Assembly: GCF_019468465.1 (NCBI RefSeq)
Contig: NZ_CP080519.1
Span: 5,536,001 to 5,600,000 of the forward strand
Source of the DNA: Amycolatopsis sp. DSM 110486
GTDB lineage: Bacteria; Actinomycetota; Actinomycetes; Mycobacteriales; Pseudonocardiaceae
DNA: 64,000 bases
Direction of reading: 5' to 3'
Both the position numbers and the translations under genes were made by a program. How positions within the stretch are numbered: position 1 is the stretch's first letter; the number at the start of each line of letters is the position of its first letter. The notes under the pieces were generated by a model. It made no database searches and was not told where the DNA came from. It saw nothing but the letters and a program-made list of their open reading frames with translations. Shown piece after piece: positions 18,244 through 30,795 of the stretch.

Positions 18244-18369
18244 CCAGAGTATCGCTGTCTCCGCGTATTCGGTGCTGGCAAAGGGATATGCGGCGAATGT
18301 CCGGCTCACTCGGGTGACCCCGGCGAGGGCGGTGGGAGGCATGCGGGTGGGTTCGGCGAGAATTCGCCC

Positions 18370-19407
18370 GTGACTGAACGAGCTTGGCCAGACGGCGCCG
18401 CCACGGCGATCGGCTCGATGCCCGGGGCGGACCCGGCCGAGGCGGCTGCCGTCGTGTTCGGCGAGCTGCCCGACTTCCCGCACCTGCCTGAGTTGCCGGG
18501 GCGTGGGGTGGGGGCCGACATCCTCGGCCGCACCGCGGCGCTGCTCGTGGACCTGGCCGTGGAGGTAGTGCCGAGCGGGTACCGCGTCGCGGGGAGGCCC
18601 GGGCACGATCACCGGCGGGGGCGCGACCTCCTGCAGTGGGACCTCGACGCCGTGCAGGAAGCGCGTGAAAAAGCCGGCGTCGTGCCGCCGGTGTTCAAGA
18701 CACAGGTGGCCGGGCCGTGGACGCTCGGTGCCGGCATCGAGCTGCCGCGCGGGCATCGGGTCCTCACCGACCGCGGTGCGTTGCGGGACTTCACGTCCTC
18801 GCTGCTGGACGGCCTCGCCCAGCACGTCGCCGAGCTGAAGGCGCGCATCGGGGCGCCGATCGTCGTGCAGATCGACGAGCCGTCGTTGCCGGCGGTGCTT
18901 GCCGGGAGCCTGTCGACGCCGTCGGGCTACGGCAACGTGGCGGCCGTCCCCGAGCCGGAAGCGCGGGAGCTCCTGTCGACCATGATCGAGGGCGTGCGGG
19001 CGATCACGGACCAGCCCGTCGTCGTGCACTGCTGCGCGCCGAAGCCGCCGCTCGCGCTGCTCAGGGCCGCCGGCGCGGACGCCATCGCGTTCGACGTCAC
19101 GCTGCTCGGCAAGGCCTCGGCCGAGACGCTGGACGCGATCGGCGAAACGTGGGACGGCGGCACGTCGCTGTTCCTCGGCCTCGTCCCGGCGACGGATCCC
19201 GGTACGCGCCCGACGCTGAAGGACGTCGCCGGACCCGCGTTCAGGCTCGTGGACCGCCTCGGGTTCAACCGGTCGATCCTGGCCGAACGCGCCGTCCCGA
19301 CGCCGACCTGCGGCATGGCCGGCGCGACGAACGAGTGGATGCGCCGCGCGCTCGCCCTCACCCGCGACCTCGGCAAGGCCTTCATGGAGCCGCCCGAGAC
19401 GTGGTGA
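18370..19407 (+). CDS. MetE C-terminal-like, cobalamin-independent methionine synthase family protein (Rv3015c-like)
   Basis: 345 residues from a GTG; the frame stays open further upstream, but homology begins with ATAIGSMPGADPAEAA soon after 18370. It represents only the catalytic C-terminal half of MetE. The zinc ligands are kept: H and C in VVVHCCAPKPP and the distal C in PTPTCGMAG, as is the QIDEPSLPA active-site stretch. It sits just upstream of ligA, as Rv3015c does next to ligA in M. tuberculosis. Because the N-terminal folate-binding half is missing, it may use another methyl donor or be a non-canonical enzyme; function unproven. Confidence 0.8.
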   Translation: MTERAWPDGAATAIGSMPGADPAEAAAVVFGELPDFPHLPELPGRGVGADILGRTAALLVDLAVEVVPSGYRVAGRPGHDHRRGRDLLQWDLDAVQEAREKAGVVPPVFKTQVAGPWTLGAGIELPRGHRVLTDRGALRDFTSSLLDGLAQHVAELKARIGAPIVVQIDEPSLPAVLAGSLSTPSGYGNVAAVPEPEARELLSTMIEGVRAITDQPVVVHCCAPKPPLALLRAAGADAIAFDVTLLGKASAETLDAIGETWDGGTSLFLGLVPATDPGTRPTLKDVAGPAFRLVDRLGFNRSILAERAVPTPTCGMAGATNEWMRRALALTRDLGKAFMEPPETW

Positions 19408-19453
19408 GCTCGCGGTAGCGTGTCGGGCAACGATCGACAACGGGGGATGTTCC

Positions 19454-22840
<3,387 letters not shown>

Positions 22841-23256
22841 GCTGTTTCGGCTGGTCAGGGTCTTTTGCCGCTGAGAGGCGACGGTTCGCGCCGGGCTGGG
22901 ATCGGGTGTCCGGAGGGACGCGGGCAGGGTTCGATTGCTGGCCTGATTGTGGCGGCGGATCTCGTGTAGTCGCGGGGTGCTGAGGTGCTCGACAGCGAAC
23001 CCGCGTCGGCGACGGCTGGGCGAGCGGTCCGAGCGCCGGGAGGCTGTGGTTCGCCGACTTGGAGTGTTGCCGCCCGTCGGCGACACCACGGATCGGTGTC
23101 GCCGACGGGCGGGCGTGCTCGCGCGTGGATTGGGCCAGCGCTTCTCGGCTGAGACGTCATTGCCCCTCAGCGGCGACCCCGTCGAACGGTCAGAAACGCC
23201 GCCCTGAGGGGACCGTCGCGCGCCGACGGAAGGCATCGCCGTTCTGCGGCGAATCC
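22841..23256. repeat. Spacer with family A palindromes between convergent genes
   Basis: The 443-bp interval contains no gene. Family A copies are near 22864 (TTGCCGCTGAGAGGCGAC), 23159 (TTGCCCCTCAGCGGCGAC) and 23236 (TCGCCGTTCTGCGGCGAA). A family C-like segment (GAGGGGACCGTCGCGCGCC) is at about 23205-23223. Confidence 0.6.
23070..23112. terminator. 18-bp perfect hairpin, likely bidirectional terminator
   Basis: CCGCCCGTCGGCGACACC (23070-23087) pairs perfectly with GGTGTCGCCGACGGGCGG (23095-23112) around a 7-nt loop. It lies between the convergent GNAT and ACT genes and has no U tract on either side. Confidence 0.55.
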
Positions 23257-23283
23257 CAGCTCAGCGCCTGAATCCGGGACCCG

Positions 23284-23940
23284 TCAGCCGTCCAGAACGA
23301 CGGCGACGATTCCGGCGAAGTGGGCCAGGCGGGCGACCTCCGCGGCACGGAAGTTGGGACCGCCCGGACGAGCCACGAGAAGAGCCTTGCCCGGCTTGCC
23401 CAGCGGCGTCGCCGCGAGCTCCGTGCCCAGCTCCTTCCACGTTTCCGGGATCCAGTCCTCTTCGCCGTCGAGGACGGTGGCGCGCTCCAGCGGCAGCCAG
23501 GGCAGGTCCGTGAACGGGTTCTCCGGCGCAGCGCTCGACGAAGCCAGCCGCCGCGTGCCCGATTCCCGGTGTTCCACGACGACGGCCCAACCGGCGCGGA
23601 TGATTTTCGGCACACCTTCGGCAAGCAGGTCGAGCCCGGTTTTCGGCTGGGCCGCGATCTCCTCGACCAGCTCCAGCTCGCGGTGGGTGTCCAGAATCCC
23701 GGCGTACGGCCGGACGGCGTCGACCTCGACGCCTTCGATGCTCTCGGCCGCGGTGATGAGGGCGTCCGGCAGGCGGCCGGACGGGAGCTCGACCACGAGG
23801 TCGTCGATGGCGACCCCGCCGCCGCGCTCCACGACGTCGACGCTGAGGATGTCGGCGCCGACGGTGCCGAGCGCCGTCGCGACGGCGCCGAGGGTGCCGG
23901 GGGAGTCCGGAAGCTGGACCCGCAGCAGGAACGACACCAC
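23284..23940 (-). CDS. ACT-domain protein (Rv3013-like)
   Basis: 218 residues from a GTG. The N-terminus is an ACT domain (SFLLRVQLPDSPGTLGAVATALGTVGADILSVDVVERGG-type), which normally binds an amino acid. A second, GNAT-like or degenerate ACT region follows (RATVLDGEEDWIPETW ... ALLVARPGGPNFRAAEVARLAHFAGIV). It is divergent from gatCAB, as in M. tuberculosis Rv3013 next to Rv3012c. A role in sensing an amino acid is plausible but the ligand is unknown. Confidence 0.82.
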   Translation of the reverse strand: MVSFLLRVQLPDSPGTLGAVATALGTVGADILSVDVVERGGGVAIDDLVVELPSGRLPDALITAAESIEGVEVDAVRPYAGILDTHRELELVEEIAAQPKTGLDLLAEGVPKIIRAGWAVVVEHRESGTRRLASSSAAPENPFTDLPWLPLERATVLDGEEDWIPETWKELGTELAATPLGKPGKALLVARPGGPNFRAAEVARLAHFAGIVAVVLDG

Positions 23941-24158
23941 ACGCCCCTCTCGCCTCAGGCGTTCCGTCTTGTCGCGGAACGCGGTAACCGGGCGCCGATT
24001 GTGACAGACCGGGTACTACTTGGGGACCGCCGTCCGGCGAACGGGACTCCCCGGGTCGCAGCAGGTCCGGCCATAACCCGGTCGAGCCGTCCGGCGCCGC
24101 CACCATAGACTTGCAGCTTCCGACCGCACCCGCACAGCACACCCCGGGAGTCACCCGC

Positions 24159-24458
24159 GTGCCCAACATTTCCCGAGACGAGGTCGCGCACCTCGCCAAG
24201 CTGGCCAGGCTGGCCGTCACCGATGACGAGCTGGACGTCTTCGCGGGCCAGCTCGACCAGATCCTGGACTCGGTGGCGAAGGTGAGTCAGGTCGCCGCGG
24301 CAGACGTCCCGCCGACCTCGCACTCCGTGCCGCTCACGAACGTCTTCCGCGAGGACGAGATCCGCCCCTGCCTGACGCAGCAGCAGGCATTGGCCGGCGC
24401 GCCGGCCGCCGAGGAGGGCCGGTTCCGGGTGCCGCGGATTCTGGGAGAAGAACAGTGA
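24159..24458 (+). CDS. gatC: Asp-tRNA(Asn)/Glu-tRNA(Gln) amidotransferase subunit C
   Basis: 99 residues from the GTG at 24159, where homology starts ([24 protein letters not shown]); the in-frame start at 24111 is rejected because it adds unconserved sequence. A GGGAG lies 9 nt upstream. The C-terminal [19 protein letters not shown] motif is typical. GatC stabilises GatA in the complex that amidates misacylated Glu-tRNA(Gln) and Asp-tRNA(Asn). The stop overlaps gatA (GTGA). Confidence 0.93.
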   Translation: MPNISRDEVAHLAKLARLAVTDDELDVFAGQLDQILDSVAKVSQVAAADVPPTSHSVPLTNVFREDEIRPCLTQQQALAGAPAAEEGRFRVPRILGEEQ

Positions 24459-25972
24459 GTGAACTCGTCAAGCTGACCGCCGCCGAGCTGGCGGCGAAGA
24501 TCCACTCGCGCGAGGTCTCCGCGGTCGAGGTCACCCAGGCGCACCTGGACCGGATCGCCGAGGTCGACGACCACGTCCACGCGTTCCTGCACGTCGACAC
24601 GGAAGGCGCGCTCGGCGCGGCCAAGTCCGTCGACGAGAAGCTGGCCGCGGGGGAGCAGCCCGCGTCGTCGCTGGCGGGCGTGCCGCTGGCGCTGAAGGAC
24701 GTGCTGACCACCGAGGGCATCCCCACCACGTGCGGTTCGCGCACGCTGGAGGGGTGGATCCCGCCGTACGACGCGACGGTTACGCGCAGGCTGCGCGAAG
24801 CCGGCGTCGTCATCCTCGGCAAGACGAACATGGACGAGTTCGCCATGGGCTCGTCCACTGAGAACTCCGCCTTCGGCCCCACGCACAACCCGTGGGACCA
24901 CGCCCGCATCCCGGGCGGTTCGGGCGGCGGCTCGTCGGCGTCGATCGCGGCGTTCGAGGCGGCGCTGGCCATCGGCACGGACACCGGCGGCTCGATCCGC
25001 CAGCCGGGCTCCGTCACGGGCACGGTCGGCGTGAAGCCGACGTACGGCGGGGTTTCGCGCTACGGCCTCGTCGCCTTCTCGTCGTCGCTCGACCAGGCCG
25101 GCCCGTGCGCGCGGACGGTGCTCGACGCCGCGCTGCTGCACGAGGTCATCGCCGGTTACGACCCGATGGACTCGACGTCGATCGACGCACCGGTCCCGCC
25201 GGTCGTCGCCGCGGCGCGCGAGGGGGCCAGTGGCGACCTCAAGGGCGTGCGCGTCGGCGTGGTGAAGGAGTTCGCCGGCGACGGCTACCAGGCCGGTGTG
25301 CTGCGGTCGTTCCACGCCGCCGTCGAGCAGCTGCGCGCGCTGGGCGCCGAAGTGGTCGAGGTCTCGTGCCCGCACTTCGTCTACGCGCTGCCGGCCTACT
25401 ACCTGATCGCGCCGAGCGAGGCGTCTTCGAACCTCGCGCGGTTCGACGCGATGCGCTACGGCCTGCGCGTGGCCGACGACGGCACGCACAGCGCCGAAGA
25501 AGTCATGTCCCTGACGCGCGAAAAGGGCTTCGGCGCCGAGGTGAAGCGCCGCATCATGCTGGGCACGTACGCGCTTTCGTCGGGCTACTACGACGCCTAC
25601 TACGGCTCGGCCCAGAAGGTGCGCACGCTCATCACGCAGGACTTCACCTCCGCGTTCGAGCAGGTGGACGTGCTTGTGTCGCCGACCACGCCGACCACGG
25701 CGTTCAAGATCGGCGAACGCGTGGACGACCCGATGGCGATGTACCTCGCCGACCTCTGCACCATCCCGTCGAACCTCGCGGGCAACGCCGCCATGAGCGT
25801 CCCGAGTGGACTGTCCGACGAGGACGGCCTGCCGGTCGGCCTGCAGATCATGGCCCCGGCGCTCGCCGACGACCGGCTCTACCGCGTCGGCGCCGCCTAC
25901 GAGGCCGCACGCGACGCCGCCGCCGGCGGGTCGCTCGTGCACCAGGTCCCGGAGCTGGGAGGAACGAAGTGA
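24455..25972 (+). CDS. gatA: Asp-tRNA(Asn)/Glu-tRNA(Gln) amidotransferase subunit A
   Basis: 505 residues. Amidase-signature elements are all present: the catalytic lysine in [12 protein letters not shown], the Ser-cisSer segment [21 protein letters not shown], and the nucleophile region [10 protein letters not shown]. It liberates ammonia from glutamine for GatB. It overlaps gatC at its start and gatB at its end by 4 bp each, a tightly coupled operon. M. tuberculosis has pfkA between gatA and gatB; here that gene is absent. Confidence 0.96.
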   Translation: MSELVKLTAAELAAKIHSREVSAVEVTQAHLDRIAEVDDHVHAFLHVDTEGALGAAKSVDEKLAAGEQPASSLAGVPLALKDVLTTEGIPTTCGSRTLEGWIPPYDATVTRRLREAGVVILGKTNMDEFAMGSSTENSAFGPTHNPWDHARIPGGSGGGSSASIAAFEAALAIGTDTGGSIRQPGSVTGTVGVKPTYGGVSRYGLVAFSSSLDQAGPCARTVLDAALLHEVIAGYDPMDSTSIDAPVPPVVAAAREGASGDLKGVRVGVVKEFAGDGYQAGVLRSFHAAVEQLRALGAEVVEVSCPHFVYALPAYYLIAPSEASSNLARFDAMRYGLRVADDGTHSAEEVMSLTREKGFGAEVKRRIMLGTYALSSGYYDAYYGSAQKVRTLITQDFTSAFEQVDVLVSPTTPTTAFKIGERVDDPMAMYLADLCTIPSNLAGNAAMSVPSGLSDEDGLPVGLQIMAPALADDRLYRVGAAYEAARDAAAGGSLVHQVPELGGTK

Positions 25973-27474
25973 CTGCCGTGGCCGAGTTGATGGACTACGC
26001 CGAGGTCATCGAGCGCTTCGACCCGGTGCTCGGGCTCGAGGTCCACGTCGAGCTCAACACGAAGACGAAGATGTTCTGCGGCTGCGCCAACGAGTTCGGC
26101 GGCGAGCCGAACACGAAGACGTGCCCCACGTGCCTCGGCCTGCCCGGCGCGCTGCCCGTGGTGAACGGCAAGGCCGTGGAGGGCGCGATCCGCATCGGGC
26201 TGGCGCTCAACTGCGAGATCGCCGAGTGGTGCCGCTTCGCGCGGAAGAACTACTTCTACCCGGACCAGCCGAAGAACTTCCAGACCTCGCAGTACGACGA
26301 GCCGATCGCCTTCAACGGCTACCTCGACGTCACGCTCGACGACGGCGAGGTCGTGCGCGTGGAGATCGAGCGCGCGCACATGGAGGAGGACACCGGCAAG
26401 TCGCTGCACATGGGCGGCGCGACCGGCCGGATCCACGGCGCGGACTATTCGCTGCTGGACTACAACCGCGCGGGCGTGCCGCTGATCGAGATCGTCACCA
26501 AGCCGATCGAGGGCACCGGAGAGAGGGCGCCGGAGGTGGCGCGCGCGTACGTTTCGGCGCTGCGTGACCTGCTGCGGGCGCTCGACGTGTCCGACGTCCG
26601 AATGGACCAGGGGTCCCTTCGCTGCGACGCGAACGTGTCGCTGATGGACAAGGACGCCACCGAGTTCGGCACGCGCACGGAGACGAAGAACGTCAACTCG
26701 CTGCGCAGCGTCGAGCGCGCCGTTCGGTACGAGATGACGCGCCAGGCGGCGATTCTCGCTGACGGCGGCTCGATCAAGCAGGAGACGCGGCACTTCCAGG
26801 AGGCCGACGGCACCACGTCCGGCGGGCGCACCAAGGAGACCGCGGAGGACTACCGGTACTTCCCGGAGCCCGACCTGGTGCCGATCGCGCCGGCGCGCGA
26901 CTGGGTCGAGGAGCTGCGCAAGACGCTGCCGGAGATGCCGGCCGAGCGGCGCAAGCGGATTCAGACCGAGTGGAACCTGTCGGACGAAGCGTTGCGCGAC
27001 CTGCTGAACGTCGGCGCCGTCGACCTCGTCGCGGCCACGGTCGAGGCCGGCGCGAAGCCGGACGAAGCCCGCGGCTGGTGGGTCAACACGCTGGCGCAGG
27101 AGGCCAACACGCGCGAGGTCGAGCTCGCCGAGCTGGCGATCACGCCGGTGCAGGTGGCCGAGGTGATCGCGCTCGTGTCCTCGGGTGAGCTGACGAACAA
27201 GCTCGCCAAGGAGGTCGTGCAGGGCGTGCTCGCCGGCGAGGGTTCGCCGCGCGAGGTGGTGGACAAGCGCGGGCTGAAGGTCGTTTCCGACGACTCCGCG
27301 CTGATCGCCGCCGTGGACGAGGCTTTGGCCGCGCAGCCGGACGTCGCGGAGAAGATCCGCGGCGGCAAGGTCGCCGCGGCGGGCGCGATCGTCGGCGCGG
27401 TCATGAAGGCCACCAAGGGCCAGGCCGACGCCAAGCGCGTGCGTGAGCTCATCATCGAGCGCGTCGGCTCCTGA
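25969..27474 (+). CDS. gatB: Asp-tRNA(Asn)/Glu-tRNA(Gln) amidotransferase subunit B
   Basis: 501 residues from the GTG at 25969. The N-terminal catalytic cradle shows [21 protein letters not shown] and the second zinc cysteines in [25 protein letters not shown] and [14 protein letters not shown] are further signatures; the C-terminal YqeY-like tail domain is complete. GatB phosphorylates and amidates the misacylated tRNA. Presence of gatCAB implies that Gln-tRNA, and perhaps Asn-tRNA, is made by transamidation. Confidence 0.96.
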   Translation: MTAVAELMDYAEVIERFDPVLGLEVHVELNTKTKMFCGCANEFGGEPNTKTCPTCLGLPGALPVVNGKAVEGAIRIGLALNCEIAEWCRFARKNYFYPDQPKNFQTSQYDEPIAFNGYLDVTLDDGEVVRVEIERAHMEEDTGKSLHMGGATGRIHGADYSLLDYNRAGVPLIEIVTKPIEGTGERAPEVARAYVSALRDLLRALDVSDVRMDQGSLRCDANVSLMDKDATEFGTRTETKNVNSLRSVERAVRYEMTRQAAILADGGSIKQETRHFQEADGTTSGGRTKETAEDYRYFPEPDLVPIAPARDWVEELRKTLPEMPAERRKRIQTEWNLSDEALRDLLNVGAVDLVAATVEAGAKPDEARGWWVNTLAQEANTREVELAELAITPVQVAEVIALVSSGELTNKLAKEVVQGVLAGEGSPREVVDKRGLKVVSDDSALIAAVDEALAAQPDVAEKIRGGKVAAAGAIVGAVMKATKGQADAKRVRELIIERVGS

Positions 27475-27993
27475 GTGGCGTTCTCCGTCAAACGCGTCAC
27501 GTGGCGCGAGTGGCTCGGTCAGGGGGCCGGGCTGCTCGCGCTCGTGGCGCTGTTTCTTCCCTGGACGGTCCTCACCGCCGACACGGCCACGGCCGATGTC
27601 CGTGACGCCTTCAACTCCCTGCCCCACGACGATGTCGTGCGCTCGGCCTGGCACTCGGACTTCTTTTCATGGTTCCCGCCGCTGGTGCTGGTGCTGGTCG
27701 GGCTCGCGGTGGTGTTCTTCGGGCAGGTCAGGAAGGTCCGGGTCAGCGGCCTGCCGCACCTGTGGCTCGTCGCGGACCTCGCCGCGCTGCTGCTCATGGT
27801 CATCGGCTGGACGACGCTGGACTGGGTCTTCGACAGCGACCAGCGGGCGTTCCTGGAAACCGCCGGCGTGATGATCAACCCGGGGGTCGGCCGGTACGTC
27901 GCGCTGCTCGCCGTGTTGGTGTCGATCGCCGCGTCGATCCTGGACATCCGGGCGGCGCGGGCGGAAAGCCGCGCTCCACGGTCTCGCCGCTGA
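27475..27993 (+). CDS. Membrane protein downstream of gatB, function unknown
   Basis: 172 residues starting at a GTG directly after the gatB stop (no gap), so translation is coupled. Four membrane segments are likely at residues ~17-33, ~63-83, ~95-112 and ~140-155, with a periplasmic loop holding a DTATADVRDAFNSLPHDDVV stretch. No known domain recognised. Its stop codon lies inside the first palindrome of the repeat array that follows, so the last residues (S-R-R) are encoded by repeat sequence; the original C-terminus may have been altered. Confidence 0.72.
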   Translation: MAFSVKRVTWREWLGQGAGLLALVALFLPWTVLTADTATADVRDAFNSLPHDDVVRSAWHSDFFSWFPPLVLVLVGLAVVFFGQVRKVRVSGLPHLWLVADLAALLLMVIGWTTLDWVFDSDQRAFLETAGVMINPGVGRYVALLAVLVSIAASILDIRAARAESRAPRSRR

Positions 27994-28511
27994 GGGGCGA
28001 AACCGCCGTTGCCTCTCAACGGCGACGGTCATCTCGCCTGTGGGCGGCAACGCGTTCGCCTCTGAACGGCGATTTGCCGGCTCGCCTGGGAGCGGCAATC
28101 GGGATTGGCCACTGAGTGGCGACTGCTGCTGCTTCGCTTGTGAGCGGGAACATGATTCGCCGCTGAAAGGCGACCGTCGGCCCGTCTGGGAATGGCAACC
28201 GGGATTGGCGACTGAGTGGCGACTGCCGCTTCGCCAGGGAATGGTGGCCGGATTGGCCGCTGAATGGCGACTGCCAGCTCGTCTCGGAGCGGCGACCGCG
28301 ATTCGCCCCTGAGTGGCGACCGCTGCGGTGCCGTTCGGCGGCGCCGAGGTGCGACGACCAATCGCCGCCGAACGGCGAAAAGCTTCGAGCTATCGAAAGG
28401 TGGCTGGAGTCCGAGCGTTCATCGGTCGATGGAGCGCGCTCGGGCGATCAGCTGAGGCAACGAGCCGGGCGAGGACCAGCTCGGAACCACCTGTCGCCGC
28501 TCAACGGCGAC
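27984..28511. repeat. Family A palindrome array with ~24.5-bp period
   Basis: Sixteen recognisable 17-bp units of the form TCGCCNNTGAGNGGCGA start at 27984, 28010, 28034, 28056, 28082, 28106, 28134, 28157, 28183, 28206, 28231, 28254, 28279, 28303, 28328 and 28362; an outlying copy is at 28493-28511. Intervals are 22-28 bp over the first fifteen. Alternate units are more alike (for example TGGCCACTGAGTGGCGA against TCGTCTCGGAGCGGCGA), giving a ~49-bp higher-order repeat. No convincing gene occurs in 27994-28547. Confidence 0.85.
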
Positions 28512-28547
28512 AACCACAAACCCCCAGGTCAGACCCGAAGCCGGACC

Positions 28548-29762
28548 TCAGTCCTTCCCCGGACCGCCCTCGGTTTGGACGATCGTGATGAGGACGACGC
28601 GGTCGTCGCTGGAGACGGGTTTGCCGCCGTCCTTGTTGGTGGTGCCGGCGACCGCCAGTTGGGGGCTGATCATGCTCATGGCTGCGAGGCGGCCGTAGGT
28701 CGTGGGGGGCTTGCCCTTGCCGTCGAGGCTGACGCTGGGTTTGCCGGTCACAGCGCCGTCCGGGTTGACCGGCAGGTTCTGCAGGCCGGCGGACGACGCG
28801 ATGCTCAGGGTGCCGTCCAAGTCGGAGAAGTCGGCGCAGCCCCGGACGCCTGGCTTGTCCGGCCAGGTCCACGCGGGCGTCGACAGGGTCTGGCCCGCCT
28901 GGACGCGGTACAGCGCGTCGGGGCCGGAGGTCTGGTCGGTGACCCACACGCGTTTGCCGTCGGGGGAGATGCAGAGGCCGCCGGGGGTGTGGAGGCCCGA
29001 GGCGTACACAGCGGAGCCCGCGGTCGGGTTGCCGGCGGCCGGGCTGCCCGATGTGTCGATGCGCAGCACCTTGCCTGCCAGGGACTTCGGGTCGGCCGCT
29101 GACGCGGGGTTGCCTGCGTCGCCCGTCGCGACGAGCAGGGCGCCGCGGCCGTCGCCGACGAGGGCGCCGCGGTTGCCGGTCGCGCCCTTCGGGATGCCCG
29201 TGAGCACCGGCTTCGGCGGCTGGCCCTTCGCGAAGCGCACGACGCGGTTGTCGGTCGCGGTGGTGATATACGCGAACACCAGCTGGTCCTCGACGTAGCT
29301 CGGCGACAGCACCAGCGAGGTCAGGCCGCCGTCACCGGTGGCGACGACGTCGAGCTGCTCGAACGGCGTCGCGTCGCGGCCGGCTGTGGCGAGAACCACG
29401 CGGCCCGATTTCCGTTCACCGGCGAGAGCCGCGGGCGTCGAGCCGTCGCCCGGCAGGCCGGCGACGGCCGCGACCGTGTCCAGGCACGTGGCGATCACGG
29501 CCTTGTCGAAGTCCTTGCACCCCTGCGGCGGCGGGATCGGCGTGGGCGACTGTTGCTGACCGCCCTGGCCCACGCCGCCTTGGCCGTCGCCGGACGGGTC
29601 GTTCGGGTCCTGCACCTGCGGCGGCGACTCGGGGCTGGGCACGGGGGCGGCGCTGAACGTCTGGCCGGCCGCGGTGTCGTCGAACCGCGCGCAGCCCGAC
29701 AGCAGGAGTCCGCCAGAGGCGAGGAGGGCCAGCGGCGCCGACCACCGGTACCGGGTACGCAT
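28548..29762 (-). CDS. Secreted lipoprotein with PQQ-glucose-dehydrogenase-like propeller (LppZ-like)
   Basis: 404 residues from the ATG at 29762. A signal peptide ends in the lipobox LLLSGC, so the protein is lipid-anchored outside the membrane. A Pro/Gly/Gln-rich linker (residues ~40-75) precedes a soluble-glucose-dehydrogenase/YliI-type propeller: TSLVLSPSYVEDQLVFAYIT, GRGALLVATGDAGNPASAAD, LAGKVLRIDTSG and ASGLHTPGGLCISPDGKRVWVTD. It corresponds by position and pattern to lppZ (Rv3006). Enzymatic activity is not established. The divergent start region has TAGGCT ending 8 nt before the ATG and also a GGAG, so either leader type is possible. Confidence 0.85.
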   Translation of the reverse strand: MRTRYRWSAPLALLASGGLLLSGCARFDDTAAGQTFSAAPVPSPESPPQVQDPNDPSGDGQGGVGQGGQQQSPTPIPPPQGCKDFDKAVIATCLDTVAAVAGLPGDGSTPAALAGERKSGRVVLATAGRDATPFEQLDVVATGDGGLTSLVLSPSYVEDQLVFAYITTATDNRVVRFAKGQPPKPVLTGIPKGATGNRGALVGDGRGALLVATGDAGNPASAADPKSLAGKVLRIDTSGSPAAGNPTAGSAVYASGLHTPGGLCISPDGKRVWVTDQTSGPDALYRVQAGQTLSTPAWTWPDKPGVRGCADFSDLDGTLSIASSAGLQNLPVNPDGAVTGKPSVSLDGKGKPPTTYGRLAAMSMISPQLAVAGTTNKDGGKPVSSDDRVVLITIVQTEGGPGKD

Positions 29763-29770
29763 GATGCTCC

Positions 29771-29776
29771 AGCCTA
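29771..29776 (-). promoter_or_regulatory. Candidate -10 (TAGGCT) of the lppZ-like gene
   Basis: Minus-strand TAGGCT ends 8 nt before the ATG at 29762. Confidence 0.4.
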
Positions 29777-29807
29777 GGTGCCCCCACGTGAGCGCGGAGT
29801 AAGTGGC

Positions 29808-29813
29808 TAACGT
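29808..29813 (+). promoter_or_regulatory. Candidate -10 (TAACGT) of the 2-hydroxyacid dehydrogenase gene
   Basis: TAACGT is followed by 7 nt and ATG 29821. This decides for that start over the in-frame GTG at 29803, which would lie upstream of the transcript. Confidence 0.5.
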
Positions 29814-29820
29814 GGCGATC

Positions 29821-30729
29821 ATGACGCTGACTGTGCTGGTCCCCGACGACGAGGGCGTCGAGGCGCTCTCGGAGCTCCCGATGGTGCAGGCCGTGCGCTA
29901 CCAGTGGGGCGACCCCGTGCCGCCGGAAGCCGCGAAGGCCGAGGTCCTCATCCCCGGCCGTCACCCGGCGGGCGACCAGCTGTGGCGCGAACTGCCGAAC
30001 CTCAAGCTCGTGCAGCTGCTCTCCGCCGGCGCCGAGGACTGGGTCGGCAAGCTTCCCGACGGCGTCCTGCTCTCCACCTGCCGCGGCGCCCACGGCGGCA
30101 GTACGGCCGAATGGGTCGTCGCCGTCTTGCTGTCGATGTACCGGAAGCTGGACGTGTTCGCCGACGCCCACCGCGAACGCCACTGGGAACGCCGCTCCGC
30201 CGAAACGCTCCAGGGCCAGCACGCGCTCATCGTCGGCGCCGGAGACCTCGGGCGGCAGCTGCGGCGCCGGCTCGAACCGTTCGACGTCCGCTGCACGATG
30301 GTCGGCATGTCGGCGCGCGACGGGGTCCACGGCGTCGCCGAGCTGCCCGAGCTGTTGCCGCACCACGACATCGTGGTGCTGATGGTCCCCCTCACGTCGC
30401 GCACGCGGGGGATGGTCGACGCCGAGTTCCTCGCCGCGATGCCCGACGGTGCCGTCCTCGTCAACGCCGCGAGGGGACCGGTCGTGCGCACCGACGCGCT
30501 CCTGGCCGAGCTCACCGCCGGCCGCCTGCGTGCCGCGCTCGACGTGACGGACCCCGAGCCGCTGCCGGCCGACCACCCGCTGTGGCACGCGCCGGGTCTG
30601 CTGCTCACGCCGCACGTCGGCGGGGCCGTCGCCGGTGTGCGGCGACGCTCGTACGCCGTCGCCGCGGCCGAGATCGCGCGTTACGCGGGCGGCGAGCTGC
30701 CCGACAACATCGTGCACCGCGAATACTGA
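29821..30729 (+). CDS. D-isomer specific 2-hydroxyacid dehydrogenase
   Basis: 302 residues from the ATG at 29821. The NAD-binding motif is ALIVGAGDLGRQLRRRL and the catalytic elements are NAARGPVVRTDALL (Arg), DVTDPEPLPADHPLW (Glu) and LTPHVGGAV (His). The N-terminal domain is somewhat short, as in the glyoxylate/hydroxypyruvate reductase branch. It oxidises or reduces an alpha-hydroxy/keto acid with NAD(P); the substrate cannot be told. It is divergent from the lppZ-like gene and precedes the DoxX gene, which has its own promoter. Confidence 0.88.
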   Translation: MTLTVLVPDDEGVEALSELPMVQAVRYQWGDPVPPEAAKAEVLIPGRHPAGDQLWRELPNLKLVQLLSAGAEDWVGKLPDGVLLSTCRGAHGGSTAEWVVAVLLSMYRKLDVFADAHRERHWERRSAETLQGQHALIVGAGDLGRQLRRRLEPFDVRCTMVGMSARDGVHGVAELPELLPHHDIVVLMVPLTSRTRGMVDAEFLAAMPDGAVLVNAARGPVVRTDALLAELTAGRLRAALDVTDPEPLPADHPLWHAPGLLLTPHVGGAVAGVRRRSYAVAAAEIARYAGGELPDNIVHREY

Positions 30730-30783
30730 CGCGAAGGGCCCCTGACCTCGGCGCGCTCGCTCGCGGCCGGGGTCGGGATCCCC

Positions 30784-30789
30784 TACCCT
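30784..30789 (+). promoter_or_regulatory. Candidate -10 (TACCCT) of the doxX gene
   Basis: TACCCT, then 6 nt, then the GTG at 30796; leaderless geometry. Confidence 0.5.
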
Positions 30790-30795
30790 TCGCGC

